Part shown: positions 37,215 to 47,089 of the stretch, piece after piece | How the letters are laid out: every line of letters begins with the position of its first letter | Numbering within the stretch: the stretch's first letter is position 1 | NCBI RefSeq assembly: GCF_041438805.1 | Contig: NZ_CP109190.1 | Location: 1,364,001-1,428,000, forward strand | Reading direction: 5' to 3' | Source: Streptomyces sp. NBC_01707 | GTDB taxonomy: Bacteria > Actinomycetota > Actinomycetes > Streptomycetales > Streptomycetaceae | DNA length: 64,000 bases | Position numbers and translations under genes: made by a program | Notes under the pieces: generated by a model | What the model was told of the DNA's origin: nothing | The model's database searches: none | Seen by the model: only the letters and a program-made list of their open reading frames with translations

Positions 37215-40200
37215 GTGTCAGACACGCACAACCGTCGGACGCACGCCGGGCTCCGAGCTATCAGCTCCGTCGCGGTCACCGCCATGGCCACGCTGGGTAT
37301 GGCTGCCACAGTCGGCCCCGCCTCGGCGGCTTCCCCGCACGGCACCGTCAAGGATCCGGTGTCGTACGTCAACCCGCTGATCGGCACGTCCAATGCGGGC
37401 AACACATATCCGGGCGCCGTGCAGCCCTTCGGCATGCTGGCCTGGAGCCCGCAGAACTCTAAGGGCAAGCAGGTCTCGACGCCTGCTCCCGGTGGCTACC
37501 AGTACGACGCAACGAAGGTACGCGGCTTCAGCCTCACCCATCTCAACGGCGTCGGATGCTCCGGTGCGAACGGTGACATCCCGATCATGCCGTACGTGGG
37601 TGACGTCGACTCCTCGCCCAGCGCCGACGTCACCGATGCGAAGTACGCCAGCACCTTCTCGCACGCCGACGAGACCGCCTCGGCCGGCTACTACAAGGTC
37701 GGTCTGGCCAGTGGCGCCTCCGCGGCGCTCACCACGACCGCCCGGACCGGATCGGGGCAGTTCGGCTTCCCGGCGGACAAGCCCGCCAGCATGCTCTTCC
37801 GCACCTCCAACTCGGAGAGTGGCAGCACGGGCGCCACCGTGAAGATCAACACGGCCGACCGGACGGTGACAGGCTCCGTCAGCGCGGGCAACTTCTGTGG
37901 TCCGCAGAGCTCGAACAACCGCAAGGACCTCTACACGCTGTACTTCACCGCCCACTTCGACAAGGCGTTCGCGAAGGTCGGCACCTGGACCGACGGCACG
38001 GTCGACCCCGGCTCCACGTCGGCCTCCGGCGGTACGGGGTACAGCTCGTCCGGCAACGCCGTGGAGGGCAAGGGCTCCGGCGCGTACATCACCTTCGCCG
38101 ACGGAACCACCAAGGTCGAGGCCAAGGTTGCCGTCTCCTATGTCAGTCCGCAGAACGCCGAGGCCAACCTCCGCGCGGAGAACGGGCCCCGAAAGAGCTT
38201 CGACTCCGTCAAAACCCAGGCCTCCAAGGTCTGGAACAGCACGCTGAAGTCGGTCGAGGTGGGCGGCGGCACCGACGCCCAGCGCTCGACCTTCTACACC
38301 GCGCTCTACCACTCCATGCTGGAACCCACCCTGACCAGCGACGTGGACGGCCGCTATCTCGGCGCCGACCGCAAGCCGCACCGGCTCGCCAAGGGGCAGA
38401 AGGCGCAGTACGGCACCTTCTCCGGATGGGACCAGTACCGCGCGCAGGTGCAGCTGATGACGCTGCTCAACCCGAGGGCGGGCAGCGACTACGCGCAGTC
38501 CCTCTACAACTACGCGAGTCAGCGCGGCGGCGAGTGGGACCGCTGGCTGCTGGAGAACGGCAAGACGAGCGTCATGTCGGGGGACCCCTCCGACGCGGCC
38601 CTCGCCGGCATATACGCCTTCGGCGGCCATGACTTCGACGTCAAGGGCGCGCTGAAGTCGCTGGTCGAAGCAGCGACCGTGCCGACGGCGAACGACTCGG
38701 ACAGTTCGGGCTGCAACGTCGAGTGCGTGGGCCAGCGGCCCGCGCTCGACAAGTACCTGGAGCTCGGGTACGTACCGGCGGACAACTGCCACTGCTGGGG
38801 AGGCGCGGCCGAGACGCTGGAGGACGCGGCGGCCGACTACGGCCTGTCCGAGCTGTCCCGGCAGACCGGCAGGACCGCCGACGCGAAGAAGTTCCTGGAC
38901 CGCTCGGGGAACTGGACGAATGTCTTCGACGCCAATGCCACGCCGCAAGGCGGTTACATCCGCGACCGCAAGGCCGACGGCACCTGGGCGGGCACCTTCA
39001 CACCGGGCACCGGCAGCGGATTCGTCGAGGGGTCCAGCGCGCGGTACACCTGGATGGTGTACTCGGACGTGGCGGGCCTCGCCAGTGCCATGGGCGGACA
39101 CGACCAGGCCATGAAGCGACTGGATGCCTTCTTCCGCACACCGGACGGGAAGTTCGACTTCTCGGCCCAGGACGCCACGCGTTACGACGCGACCAACGAG
39201 CCGGACATCAACGCCCCGTATCTGTACAACTACTTGGGGGCTCCGTACAAGACACAGGAGACGGTCCGCGCCGAGATGGACCAGCTGTGGACCGACACCC
39301 CGGGCGGCATCCCCGGTAACGACGACGCGGGGACCATGTCGTCCTGGTACGTCTTCTCGGCGCTGGGCATGTACCCGCAGAACCCGAGCCGCGCGGACCT
39401 GATCCTCTCCGCTCCGCTGTTCCCGCACGCGGTGGTGCACACCGGGCACGGTAAGACGATCACGATCAACGCGCCTGCCGCGTCGGCGAAGAACATGTAC
39501 ATCCACGGCCTGAAGGTCGATGGCAGGGCGTCCGGCAAGCCGTGGGTTCCCGCCTCGCTCGTCACCCGTGGCGGCACGCTCGACTACGTCCTCGGGGCGA
39601 CCGCGGACACCTCCTGGGGAAGCGCGGCGGCAGACGCCCCGCCGTCCTTCCCCGGCGGCGGCGTGAAGTACTTCACCGGCGCCACGCCGGATCAGCTGAA
39701 GGTCGAACCCGGGTCGGGCAGCGCGGAGACGACCGTCAAGGTACAGACCCTGGAGGCGAAGGCCACCGACGTCCATTGGACGGCGAAGCCGCCGGCCGGT
39801 GTCACCGTCACACCCACGGAGGGCGACTTCACAGTGCCGGCAGGCGGCTCGGCGAGCGCGAAACTCACCGTATCGGCCGCGGCGGACACGGCCGAGGGGC
39901 ACTACACGGTCCCGGTGACGCTACGGTCGTCCGCCGGCGATGAGCTCCCGAAGACGTCGGCCGCGGTGACCGTCGCCGAGAAGAACAGCATGCTGTGGAA
40001 CCGCAACAGCACCGGCATCTCCACCGACGACGACGATCCTCGCGCCAACTTCGACGGTGAGGGCTGGAGTTACTCGGCGAAGGCACTCGCTGCGGCGGGC
40101 GTGACGCCGGGCGTGACGGTCTCGTCCGGCGACTTCGACTTCGGCTGGCCCGAGGTGGGCGCGGGCGACCCGGACAACATCGAGGTCGCGGGAGACCGCC

Positions 40201-40565
40201 CGCAGGTGCTGAACGTGCCGTCGGCGGCGGCGGACACGAAGCTCAGCCTGCTGGGCAGTGCCGCCGAGGGATCGGCCAGCGGCAAGGTGACGCTGACGTA
40301 CACCGACGGCACCACGCAGCAGGCCGAGATCGGCTTCAGCGACTGGACGCTGGGCGGCGGCACGCAGAAGCCGTCGTTCGGCAACACGGTCGCGGTCCAC
40401 ACCACGTACCGCGATGTCCAGGGCGGCGGTAAGGACCCGGTGGGTACCGAGATCTTCGCCACCGCCCCGATCACGCTCCAGGCGGGTAAGCAGCTGGCGA
40501 GCGTGACCCTGCCGTCCGCCACGGACGGCGGCGTGATCCACATCTTCGCGGTGGCCACCGCCTGA
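37215..40565 (+). CDS. Secreted GH92 alpha-mannosidase with C-terminal NPCBM-like domain
   Basis: Extracellular calcium-dependent exo-alpha-mannosidase acting on mannans or glycoprotein glycans. The predicted protein is 1116 residues. A signal peptide ends around ASAA (residue 41). The N-terminal GH92 domain begins VSYVNPLIGTSNAGNTYPGA and GFSLTHLNGVGCSG. The catalytic domain shows DNCHCWGGAAETLEDAAADY and the family hallmark GGIPGNDDAGTMSSWYVFSA near residue 700. Residues about 840-910 are an immunoglobulin-like/NEW3-type segment. From about 920 (MLWNRNSTGISTDDDD) to the end lies an NPCBM-like carbohydrate-binding domain. GTG 37215 follows AGGGCAGGA. A 21-base terminator hairpin follows the stop. 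Confidence 0.95.
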   Translation: MSDTHNRRTHAGLRAISSVAVTAMATLGMAATVGPASAASPHGTVKDPVSYVNPLIGTSNAGNTYPGAVQPFGMLAWSPQNSKGKQVSTPAPGGYQYDATKVRGFSLTHLNGVGCSGANGDIPIMPYVGDVDSSPSADVTDAKYASTFSHADETASAGYYKVGLASGASAALTTTARTGSGQFGFPADKPASMLFRTSNSESGSTGATVKINTADRTVTGSVSAGNFCGPQSSNNRKDLYTLYFTAHFDKAFAKVGTWTDGTVDPGSTSASGGTGYSSSGNAVEGKGSGAYITFADGTTKVEAKVAVSYVSPQNAEANLRAENGPRKSFDSVKTQASKVWNSTLKSVEVGGGTDAQRSTFYTALYHSMLEPTLTSDVDGRYLGADRKPHRLAKGQKAQYGTFSGWDQYRAQVQLMTLLNPRAGSDYAQSLYNYASQRGGEWDRWLLENGKTSVMSGDPSDAALAGIYAFGGHDFDVKGALKSLVEAATVPTANDSDSSGCNVECVGQRPALDKYLELGYVPADNCHCWGGAAETLEDAAADYGLSELSRQTGRTADAKKFLDRSGNWTNVFDANATPQGGYIRDRKADGTWAGTFTPGTGSGFVEGSSARYTWMVYSDVAGLASAMGGHDQAMKRLDAFFRTPDGKFDFSAQDATRYDATNEPDINAPYLYNYLGAPYKTQETVRAEMDQLWTDTPGGIPGNDDAGTMSSWYVFSALGMYPQNPSRADLILSAPLFPHAVVHTGHGKTITINAPAASAKNMYIHGLKVDGRASGKPWVPASLVTRGGTLDYVLGATADTSWGSAAADAPPSFPGGGVKYFTGATPDQLKVEPGSGSAETTVKVQTLEAKATDVHWTAKPPAGVTVTPTEGDFTVPAGGSASAKLTVSAAADTAEGHYTVPVTLRSSAGDELPKTSAAVTVAEKNSMLWNRNSTGISTDDDDPRANFDGEGWSYSAKALAAAGVTPGVTVSSGDFDFGWPEVGAGDPDNIEVAGDRPQVLNVPSAAADTKLSLLGSAAEGSASGKVTLTYTDGTTQQAEIGFSDWTLGGGTQKPSFGNTVAVHTTYRDVQGGGKDPVGTEIFATAPITLQAGKQLASVTLPSATDGGVIHIFAVATA

Positions 40566-40579
40566 CACACCTGATCGGG

Positions 40580-40624
40580 ACGGGCCGTCGTGGCAAGGAC
40601 ACCGTCCTTGCCACGACGGCCCGT
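40580..40624. terminator. Perfect 21-base-pair terminator hairpin
   Basis: Bases 40580-40600 pair without mismatch with 40604-40624 around a three-base loop. It lies between the GH92 stop and the convergent DinB-like gene and can serve both strands. Confidence 0.92.
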
Positions 40625-40699
40625 TCGCCGTTCCGGTACCCGGTCTGTCTGTGAGGCCGCAATCGGGGAAGGGGCCACACGATCGTCCCGCTCCGGGGA

Positions 40700-41212
40700 T
40701 CAGACACCGGTGGCGCCGTCGATTCGCTCGCGGATGAAGTCGGCGTGCCCGTTGTGCCGGGCGTATTCGGCGGTCATGTGCGTGTAGATCCACCGCAGGC
40801 TCACCTCGCCGCCCATGAACGGGCTGGTGTCCTCCAGCCCCCGAGTGGCGCAGTTGGCGCGGGCGCGGGCGATCTCGTCCTGCCAGGTGGCCTGGGCCGT
40901 CTCGAAAGAGATGCTGTCGGAGAGACCGAATCCCCCGTCGCGCCCGGCCGGATCGGCCTGCGGATCGTGGATGGCCGGTACGTCCTCGCCCGTCAGCACA
41001 CGGCGGAACCAGTTCCGTTCGACTTCGGCCATGTGCTGGACGAGCCCCAGCAGCGTCAGCGGCGAAGGAGGCACGGAGGCGGTCCGAAGCTGCTCCTCGG
41101 TGAGGCCGTCGCACTTCATGGCCAAGGTGGTCCGGTAGAAGTCGAGCCAACTCTCCAGATTCGTACGCTCGTCGGCGTTCAGCGGCGGCATCGGCCGTAC
41201 GGTGGTCGTCAT
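40700..41212 (-). CDS. DinB-family (DUF664) protein
   Basis: Small cytosolic protein of 170 residues with the DinB four-helix-bundle fold, a group that includes metal-dependent thiol transferases. The putative metal-binding histidines are [15 protein letters not shown] (near residue 60) and [20 protein letters not shown] (near residues 143-158). The conserved E/R..RHNGHAD.IRE block is that of DUF664. The protein runs from [20 protein letters not shown] to IDGATGV. It is monocistronic, and the substrate is unknown. Confidence 0.9.
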   Translation of the reverse strand: MTTTVRPMPPLNADERTNLESWLDFYRTTLAMKCDGLTEEQLRTASVPPSPLTLLGLVQHMAEVERNWFRRVLTGEDVPAIHDPQADPAGRDGGFGLSDSISFETAQATWQDEIARARANCATRGLEDTSPFMGGEVSLRWIYTHMTAEYARHNGHADFIRERIDGATGV

Positions 41213-41349
41213 GGTCGCAGATCATGTCAGTGCGCTCCGACATCGCCTCCCTGGCCGCGCAGTGGGAACTCACGAACACACACGGAGCGGCACCGGTACG
41301 CGGACATCACGGAGCGGCCTGCCGGAGCAGCTTCGCTGCGCCCAGGGCG

Positions 41350-44300
41350 TCAGTGGACGAGCCGGACGACGGGACGCAGCCGTGAGGTGAGGTCGGCCAG
41401 CATCTGTTCGGCCTGTGGCAGGACGCGGGGACCGAGGGAGGCGGTGCCGATGGCGACGCCCACTCCGGCCCAGGCCAGCGGGCCCAGCGGCGTGCACCCG
41501 AAGAAGTGGCTGACGACGGGTGTCTGGACGAGAGCGACGAGCACGACTGCGGTGCCGACGACCGTGGCAAGGACCAGCGGACTGTGGCGGCGTCCGGCGA
41601 CGGTCTGCGTGAGCTGGGCGCCGACCACACCGCACAGAGCCATGGTGCTGGTGCGCCGTGCCGAGCCGGGGGTGAGGGTGCCGATGAGCCATGCGGTGGC
41701 CGCGCCGATACCGGTGATCACGCCACGATGGCGGATCTGACGTGTCAGCGGTTGCCCGAGGACGGCGAGGCCCACGGGTACGGTGTCGGCTGCGGCGGGC
41801 TCCCCGGCGGGCTCCGGGTCGTGAGGGGTGACCGCGACCGCCATCGCCGGGAACATGTCGGTGAGCAGGTTGACCAGCAGCAGCTGACGTGTCGACAGCG
41901 GCGACGTGCCGGACAGCAATGTGCCCAGTACGGAGAAGCCGACCTCGCCGGCGTTGCCGCCGAGAAGGATGCTGATCGCGTCGGCCACGCTGCGCCAGAG
42001 GGCTCGGCCCTCGCCGATGGCGTCGATGAGAACCGACAGTTCGTCGTTGGTGATCACGAGGTCTGCGGCGTTGCGTGCGGCAGCCGATCCGCGCGCGGCG
42101 ATACCGACCCCGACATCGGCGGCGCGGATCGCGGCGGCGTCGTTGGCGCCGTCCCCGACCATGCCCACGACGCAGCCCGCCTCCCGGAGTGCCTCCACGA
42201 CCTGGAGCTTCTGCTCGGGTGCGACGCGGGCCACGACGCCGCAGTCCCGGAGCAGGCGGGCCCGTCCCGCCCGGTCCAGTGAAGCCAGCTCGTTACCGGT
42301 GACGACCGTGACATCCTCGGGCCAGCCCAGGGAGATGGCCACGGAGCGGGCGGTCTGCGGGTGGTCGCCGGTGAGCATGACGGGGCGTACACCGACCTCT
42401 CCCAGACCGGCCACGAGCGGAGCTGAGCTGGGGCGGGGGCTGTCGGCCAGTGCCACGAATCCGATGAGCTCGAGCAGTTCGAGAGGCTTGTCGAGCGCGT
42501 CCCTCGCCTCGTCCTCCGTCGCGAGACGGCGCTGCGCGACTGCCAGGAGCCGCAGGCCCTGGCCGGCGAGGGAGTGCGCCTCTTCGACGGCTACCGGATC
42601 CGTATCGGGGCAGCAGGGCAGCACAACTTCCGGCGCCCCCTTGACGACCAGCATGTTCGCGCCGTCCGCGTCTCTGCCCGTGGCGGCGGCGTAACCGCGG
42701 CTCGCCTCGAAGGGCTGGGCCCGTACGGTGGTCCACCCTGTCTCGGGCGGGGCTGCTGCCAGGACCGCCTCGTCGGTGGCATGGGCGTGGGCGCCCGGCT
42801 GCTCGGCCAGGCGAGGGCAGGCCCGGGCGGCGATGCGGAGAATATGTTTCGTCCCGAGGGTGTCGGCCGGCTGCTCGACGCCCGTGCCACTGATCAGGCG
42901 GACGACCCGCAGCCGGTTCTCGGTGAGGGTCCCGGTCTTGTCGAAGCACATGGTGTCCACGCGTCCGAGCGCCTCCAGGCTGCGTGGTGTACGTACCAGG
43001 ACGCCGAGCTTGCTCAGCCGCCGCGCCGCGGCCATCTGCGCGACGGTCGCCACCAGAGGCATGCCCTCGGGCACGGCGGCCACTGCGACTGCCAGTCCGC
43101 CCTGGAGAGCTGTACGCACCGGACGGCCGCGGAGCAGGGACAGGCCGGCCACCGCGGCGCCACCGGCGAGAGTGAGGGGCAGTACCCGGCGGGTCAGCCG
43201 GTGCAGTCGGGCCTGGACCCCCGCCGAGGTGGGGACCCGGGCGGCGAGGGACGCCGCGCGGCCGGCCTCGGTCCGATCGCCCGTTGCCACCACCACTGCC
43301 CGGGCGTGGCCGGCGACCACCGTGGTGCCTTCGAACACCATGCATCTGCGGTCGGCGACGGGCGCCTGTGGTACGGCGGCCACTTGTTTACGCGTGGGCA
43401 GTGACTCGCCCGTCAGGGAGGACTCGTCCACCTCGAAGCCACTGACCTCCAGCAGCCGCGCGTCGGCCGGCACCACATCGTTGGTGCGCAGCTCGATCAC
43501 CTCGCCGGGCGCCAGTTGCGCGGCCTCGACGACGGATGCCTCTTCTGCCGACGGGTGGGCGAGTCGCCGGGCGTTCTGCCGTTGCCCGGTCACCAGGGCG
43601 GACAGCGCACGCTCCGCGCGCAGTCGTTGCACCCCGCCCACCAAGGCGTTCACCGCCACGGCGGTGATGACCAGGAACGCGTCCACCGCGGAGCCCAGCA
43701 GTGCCTGCGCGGTGGCACCGACCACCAGAACCGGGGTGAACGGGTCGTCCAGTTCGGCCCACACGGCGCCGGCCAGACGTACGCTCACCCGTGCGGGCGC
43801 AAGGGCCGGGTGGGTGGCAGCAACGCCCGCGACGTGGCCGACCCGGGTCCGTACCACCGTCAGGGCGGTGGGCGCGTCGCACGGCGCCTTCGCCAGCCGG
43901 GCCATGACCTGCTCGGGCCGTAGGGCGTGCCAGGGCACCCGCGGAGTGGGGTGGGGGGTCGCACCGGCGGCTACACCGAGCGCGGCACACCAGCCCATGA
44001 GCAGGGCCGCGCCGGTGGCGATATTGACGGGGCTGAGCCGCACTTCGAGGGGGAAGGGAACCCGCTGCGACCGAGCTCCCTTGGTGAGTACCAGGAGCTC
44101 GGAGAGCGTGGCGCCCGCCTCCGCACAGAACTTCGCACGCCGGCTGACCGCCCGCGCCGCGGGTACGGCTGACAGCAACCGCCATACGCCCTCCAGTCCA
44201 CGCAGAGGCAGAAGGTCGGCTCCCCAGACGACAGCGCTGCGCTCGTCGGTGACGGCGACGGCGATGTCACTGCGGAGCAGTCCGTCGAGTACGTCGTGGG

Positions 44301-45939
44301 CGGCGGCAGTCAACTCCCGTTCGGCCGACGCCCGGTCGTGCGGGACGCGCGCCACCGTGAGAACCGTTCGGCCCTCGCTCTGCAGGGCAGCCACCACCTC
44401 CGCCAACGGGATCTCGGCGGAGGCGAGTTGGTCGGCCAGGGTACCGAACTCGCCGAGCCAGCAGTCCTCCACCACCACGACATGCAGACCGGCTCGGCGC
44501 GCTGCGTCCAGCGCGGCTTCGGCCATGGGGTCGACCTCCCAGCCGACCAGAACGGTTCCGACGTCCTTGCCACGTACCGACGCGATCATCAACCCCGCGT
44601 CCGGTGCCGTCCCATCGGGCACCGGGCGAAGGCCGATGCCCGGTTCCTCGGACGGCGTTGTCGCGTCCTCGGGCGCGCTGAGCGCCGCGGTGGCTTCCTG
44701 CCACAACCGGTGGTGATCCCAGCCGGACGTGCTGGGGTGGACCTCGAGCACGGTGCGCCGAGTGCTGCGCAGTGCCGCGGGGTGCAGGACCACGGTGTCC
44801 ACGAGCTCCAGCTGGCCCAGCCGCTCGGGGTCGCGGACCAGTACGTCCTCGCGTGCCAGGGCAATGCCGAGAGCCGCGGTGAAGGCCGCCGGGCCGTAGC
44901 GTGCGGCCTTGGGCGAACCGGCCAGTACGGTCTCGGCGGCCTCGTCCATGCTGCGGGTGAAGAGAAGCTTGGTGACGGCACCGCCCAGCATCCCGTTGAC
45001 CGCCGCGGCGGCATATTGCTCGCCCGGACTCGGGCGCAGCGGCGGACGCAGGACGTCGGTGTCGGCCGGAGTCAGCCTGTCCGGGGCGCACAGCGTGTCG
45101 TGCACGGCGTCGAACGTCGCGAGCTGAGCCATGGATTCCACCAACTGGGCACTCCGCAGGGCCGCGTCGAGCAGCAGAGGACTCGGCGACTGACCGATCC
45201 CGCAGACGGCCGCATGGGCCACGGCCAGCACCAGATCGGATGCGTCCGGGCCCAGCGCACGGCTCAGCACCGCGCGTACCCGCGAGTCCTCACGCATGAC
45301 GACGACCGCGGCCACCATGGCCTCCGGCGCTCGCTTCAGAAAGGCTGCCCGCCCCACGAGTGCTACGCCGATACCCGCCGCGTCGCAGGCCAGGGCGACA
45401 GCGTTGGCGCGCACGCCGCCGGCGGCGCCCGGGTGCACGTGTTCCAGCGTCTGATCGCCCACGTGCACGAGCCCGTGTTCGGCGGCCAGTTCGGACACCT
45501 TGTCGGCCACCTGCTCGCCGACCGCGTCCTCGGTGGTCTGCACGACCAGCCGCCCCAGGCCGCCGTCCCAGTAGGCGATCAGCACGTCCGGGTGCTCGGC
45601 CAGCTCCACGGCCACTTTTCCGGCGGCGGCCTCGAGTCGTTCCACGGTCCCAACGGGCGCGTCCGGATGGTGCTCCAGCGCCAGGTGCATCCGTGATCCG
45701 GCGCGCCAGTACCCGACCTGAGGAGTGATCGCGTTGCGGGCGACCCTGCCGACCCGTAGCGCGGTCGCCGACACCGCCGCCGCCCCGTCCGCCGCGCCGC
45801 GCGCACCGGCGTTCACGAGCTCAGCGGCCATCCGCGCCGCATCTGCGGTCGGCGTGGCGATCCGGCGTGTGGCCTCGACCGGCACAGCCAAGGCGCTCTT
45901 GAGGGCCACGGCGGGCCCGGTCAGCAAGCGGAGCAGCAT
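41350..45939 (-). CDS. Giant CtpI/CtpH-like P-type ATPase
   Basis: Cation-transporting P-type ATPase of 1529 residues, about twice the size of ordinary bacterial pumps. The C-terminal half carries all cycle motifs: SLTGESLPTRKQ (about residue 840), the phosphorylation site MCFDKTGTLTENR (Asp near residue 997), VMLTGDHPQTARS, and MVGDGANDAAAIRAADVGVG (about residue 1260). Membrane segments flank these. The N-terminal 650 residues are a long Ala-rich extension with a heavy-metal-associated-like part (ADVLIAYWDGGLGRLVVQTT region) and a degenerate haloacid-dehalogenase-like segment. This layout matches mycobacterial CtpI/CtpH-type pumps, whose ion is not settled. A calcium or other divalent cation is possible. 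Gene order with the basic membrane protein 98 bases upstream suggests one operon. Confidence 0.93.
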   Translation of the reverse strand: MLLRLLTGPAVALKSALAVPVEATRRIATPTADAARMAAELVNAGARGAADGAAAVSATALRVGRVARNAITPQVGYWRAGSRMHLALEHHPDAPVGTVERLEAAAGKVAVELAEHPDVLIAYWDGGLGRLVVQTTEDAVGEQVADKVSELAAEHGLVHVGDQTLEHVHPGAAGGVRANAVALACDAAGIGVALVGRAAFLKRAPEAMVAAVVVMREDSRVRAVLSRALGPDASDLVLAVAHAAVCGIGQSPSPLLLDAALRSAQLVESMAQLATFDAVHDTLCAPDRLTPADTDVLRPPLRPSPGEQYAAAAVNGMLGGAVTKLLFTRSMDEAAETVLAGSPKAARYGPAAFTAALGIALAREDVLVRDPERLGQLELVDTVVLHPAALRSTRRTVLEVHPSTSGWDHHRLWQEATAALSAPEDATTPSEEPGIGLRPVPDGTAPDAGLMIASVRGKDVGTVLVGWEVDPMAEAALDAARRAGLHVVVVEDCWLGEFGTLADQLASAEIPLAEVVAALQSEGRTVLTVARVPHDRASAERELTAAAHDVLDGLLRSDIAVAVTDERSAVVWGADLLPLRGLEGVWRLLSAVPAARAVSRRAKFCAEAGATLSELLVLTKGARSQRVPFPLEVRLSPVNIATGAALLMGWCAALGVAAGATPHPTPRVPWHALRPEQVMARLAKAPCDAPTALTVVRTRVGHVAGVAATHPALAPARVSVRLAGAVWAELDDPFTPVLVVGATAQALLGSAVDAFLVITAVAVNALVGGVQRLRAERALSALVTGQRQNARRLAHPSAEEASVVEAAQLAPGEVIELRTNDVVPADARLLEVSGFEVDESSLTGESLPTRKQVAAVPQAPVADRRCMVFEGTTVVAGHARAVVVATGDRTEAGRAASLAARVPTSAGVQARLHRLTRRVLPLTLAGGAAVAGLSLLRGRPVRTALQGGLAVAVAAVPEGMPLVATVAQMAAARRLSKLGVLVRTPRSLEALGRVDTMCFDKTGTLTENRLRVVRLISGTGVEQPADTLGTKHILRIAARACPRLAEQPGAHAHATDEAVLAAAPPETGWTTVRAQPFEASRGYAAATGRDADGANMLVVKGAPEVVLPCCPDTDPVAVEEAHSLAGQGLRLLAVAQRRLATEDEARDALDKPLELLELIGFVALADSPRPSSAPLVAGLGEVGVRPVMLTGDHPQTARSVAISLGWPEDVTVVTGNELASLDRAGRARLLRDCGVVARVAPEQKLQVVEALREAGCVVGMVGDGANDAAAIRAADVGVGIAARGSAAARNAADLVITNDELSVLIDAIGEGRALWRSVADAISILLGGNAGEVGFSVLGTLLSGTSPLSTRQLLLVNLLTDMFPAMAVAVTPHDPEPAGEPAAADTVPVGLAVLGQPLTRQIRHRGVITGIGAATAWLIGTLTPGSARRTSTMALCGVVGAQLTQTVAGRRHSPLVLATVVGTAVVLVALVQTPVVSHFFGCTPLGPLAWAGVGVAIGTASLGPRVLPQAEQMLADLTSRLRPVVRLVH

Positions 45940-46037
45940 GTCTCACCTTCGCGGGCTTGCCGCACGAGGCCGGGAGCAGAACGGTCCGTGACTGGCGCCG
46001 GGCGCGGAACGGTCGTAACAGCGGACGGGTGGCGGCC

Positions 46038-46625
46038 TCAGGACTTCTTCCGCGCACCGGCCTTGGCGCGCGAGGTGCCCGAGGCGCTCGTGGCGGCGCG
46101 CTTGGACGAGCGGGCCTTCGCCGTTCCGGAGGCGGTCGACGCCTTGGCCGGACGGGTCTTCGCCGTTCCGGAGGCGGTCGACGCCTTGGCCGGACGCGTC
46201 TTGGCCTTTCCCGAAGCGGCCGATGCCTTCTTGGCCGGCCGGGTCTTAGCCGCTCTCGTGGTGGTCTGCGCCTTGGCCGACCGGGCGGCCTGCTTCACCT
46301 GCAGACCTTCTGCCCGGGCCTCGCCGTCCGTCGGACGCGACTGCGTGAGCCACACCACCGCGGCACCCGTCACAGCCACCGGCCACTCGACCACACCGGC
46401 CACACCGAGCAGCCCGGCACCGGTGTACGCCGCGACACGCCGAGCATGAGGCGAAACGATCCCGACGGAGTCCAGAACACCGTCGACGATCCCCTTGACC
46501 CGATCCGCGCCGGGGACCCTGTCCACTGCCGTCATCACCCTCCGCACGGGGTGCGTCAGTGCCTCCTGGACCGGATGCTGCACCTTCGTGTCCCGTGAGC
46601 CAGACACATGGGAACTGTCAGTCAT
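46038..46625 (-). CDS. Membrane protein with histone H1-like Lys/Ala repeat tail
   Basis: Predicted protein of 195 residues. ATG 46623-46625 follows GGAGAGAG. The N-terminal 70 residues contain HPVQEALTHPVRRVMTAVDR and VPGADRVKGIVDG. One membrane segment follows (TGAGLLGVAGVVEWPVAVTG). The last 85 residues are a basic low-complexity tail built from RPAKAS/TASGTAKT units, like histone H1 or bacterial HupS/Lsr2-type tails. Part of the tail comes from an exact-length 42-base tandem duplication. It lies just upstream of the giant P-type ATPase on the same strand, so it may be an accessory or anchoring subunit (inference). A nucleic-acid or anionic-lipid-binding tail tethered to the membrane is a reasonable guess. 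Confidence 0.82.
   Translation of the reverse strand: MTDSSHVSGSRDTKVQHPVQEALTHPVRRVMTAVDRVPGADRVKGIVDGVLDSVGIVSPHARRVAAYTGAGLLGVAGVVEWPVAVTGAAVVWLTQSRPTDGEARAEGLQVKQAARSAKAQTTTRAAKTRPAKKASAASGKAKTRPAKASTASGTAKTRPAKASTASGTAKARSSKRAATSASGTSRAKAGARKKS
46117..46200. repeat. 42-base tandem repeat, two copies
   Basis: Two adjacent 42-base units (46117-46158 and 46159-46200) are almost identical and encode 14-residue repeats of the Lys/Ala-rich tail on the minus strand. A third, diverged unit follows. Confidence 0.9.
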
Positions 46626-47089
46626 GGTCGCTCTCTCTCCGTCGGGCAGGTGAGACGGACGGCCCGCGGCCGTGATGCCTCTCACCTTTCAGCAACCTTG
46701 ACAAGATCACACAACTCCGGCAAGCCTGGACATATCCACTTACCGCCAAGTGAGGTAACAGGGGGGCGACTCAACGCCAAGGACCCTCCCGGCCGCGACA
46801 AGTCCGAGAAGACCGGTCGCCGGGTCCAGCCGGCGGGACCCGCGGATCACCGACCCACACCCACGGGTGTCCTGGCCGCGAGCAGTTGAGGGCATGAACA
46901 CCCACCCCGGCCCGGAGCCGACCTTTCGAGGGTTCGCCCACCGGCGCCGTCACCGCCGGACCACCACCCCCGCGTTCGTCGGCCGGCCCACCTCACATCG
47001 CAGTCCGTCCACCGGGCCGTTCGACATGTGCAGCGGCTCCCCGATGCGTGCTGCGGGCGTCAGCCCCCTACCTCCAGTGGAGGCCGTTC
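46626..47089. other. Divergent region before the ATPase operon
   Basis: About 460 bases without a supported gene. A short dyad TTACC...GGTAA overlaps CACTT...AAGTG near 46738-46757 and could be an operator for the minus-strand operon. Promoter elements are not clear. Confidence 0.4.

Noticed and set aside
37218..39902. An 894-codon minus-strand open frame opposite the GH92 gene
   Set aside because: It is antisense to a recognised mannosidase and has no motif or ribosome binding site.
46117..46200. Tandem repeats considered as a possible CRISPR array
   Set aside because: The units are directly adjacent without spacers and encode a protein repeat in frame.
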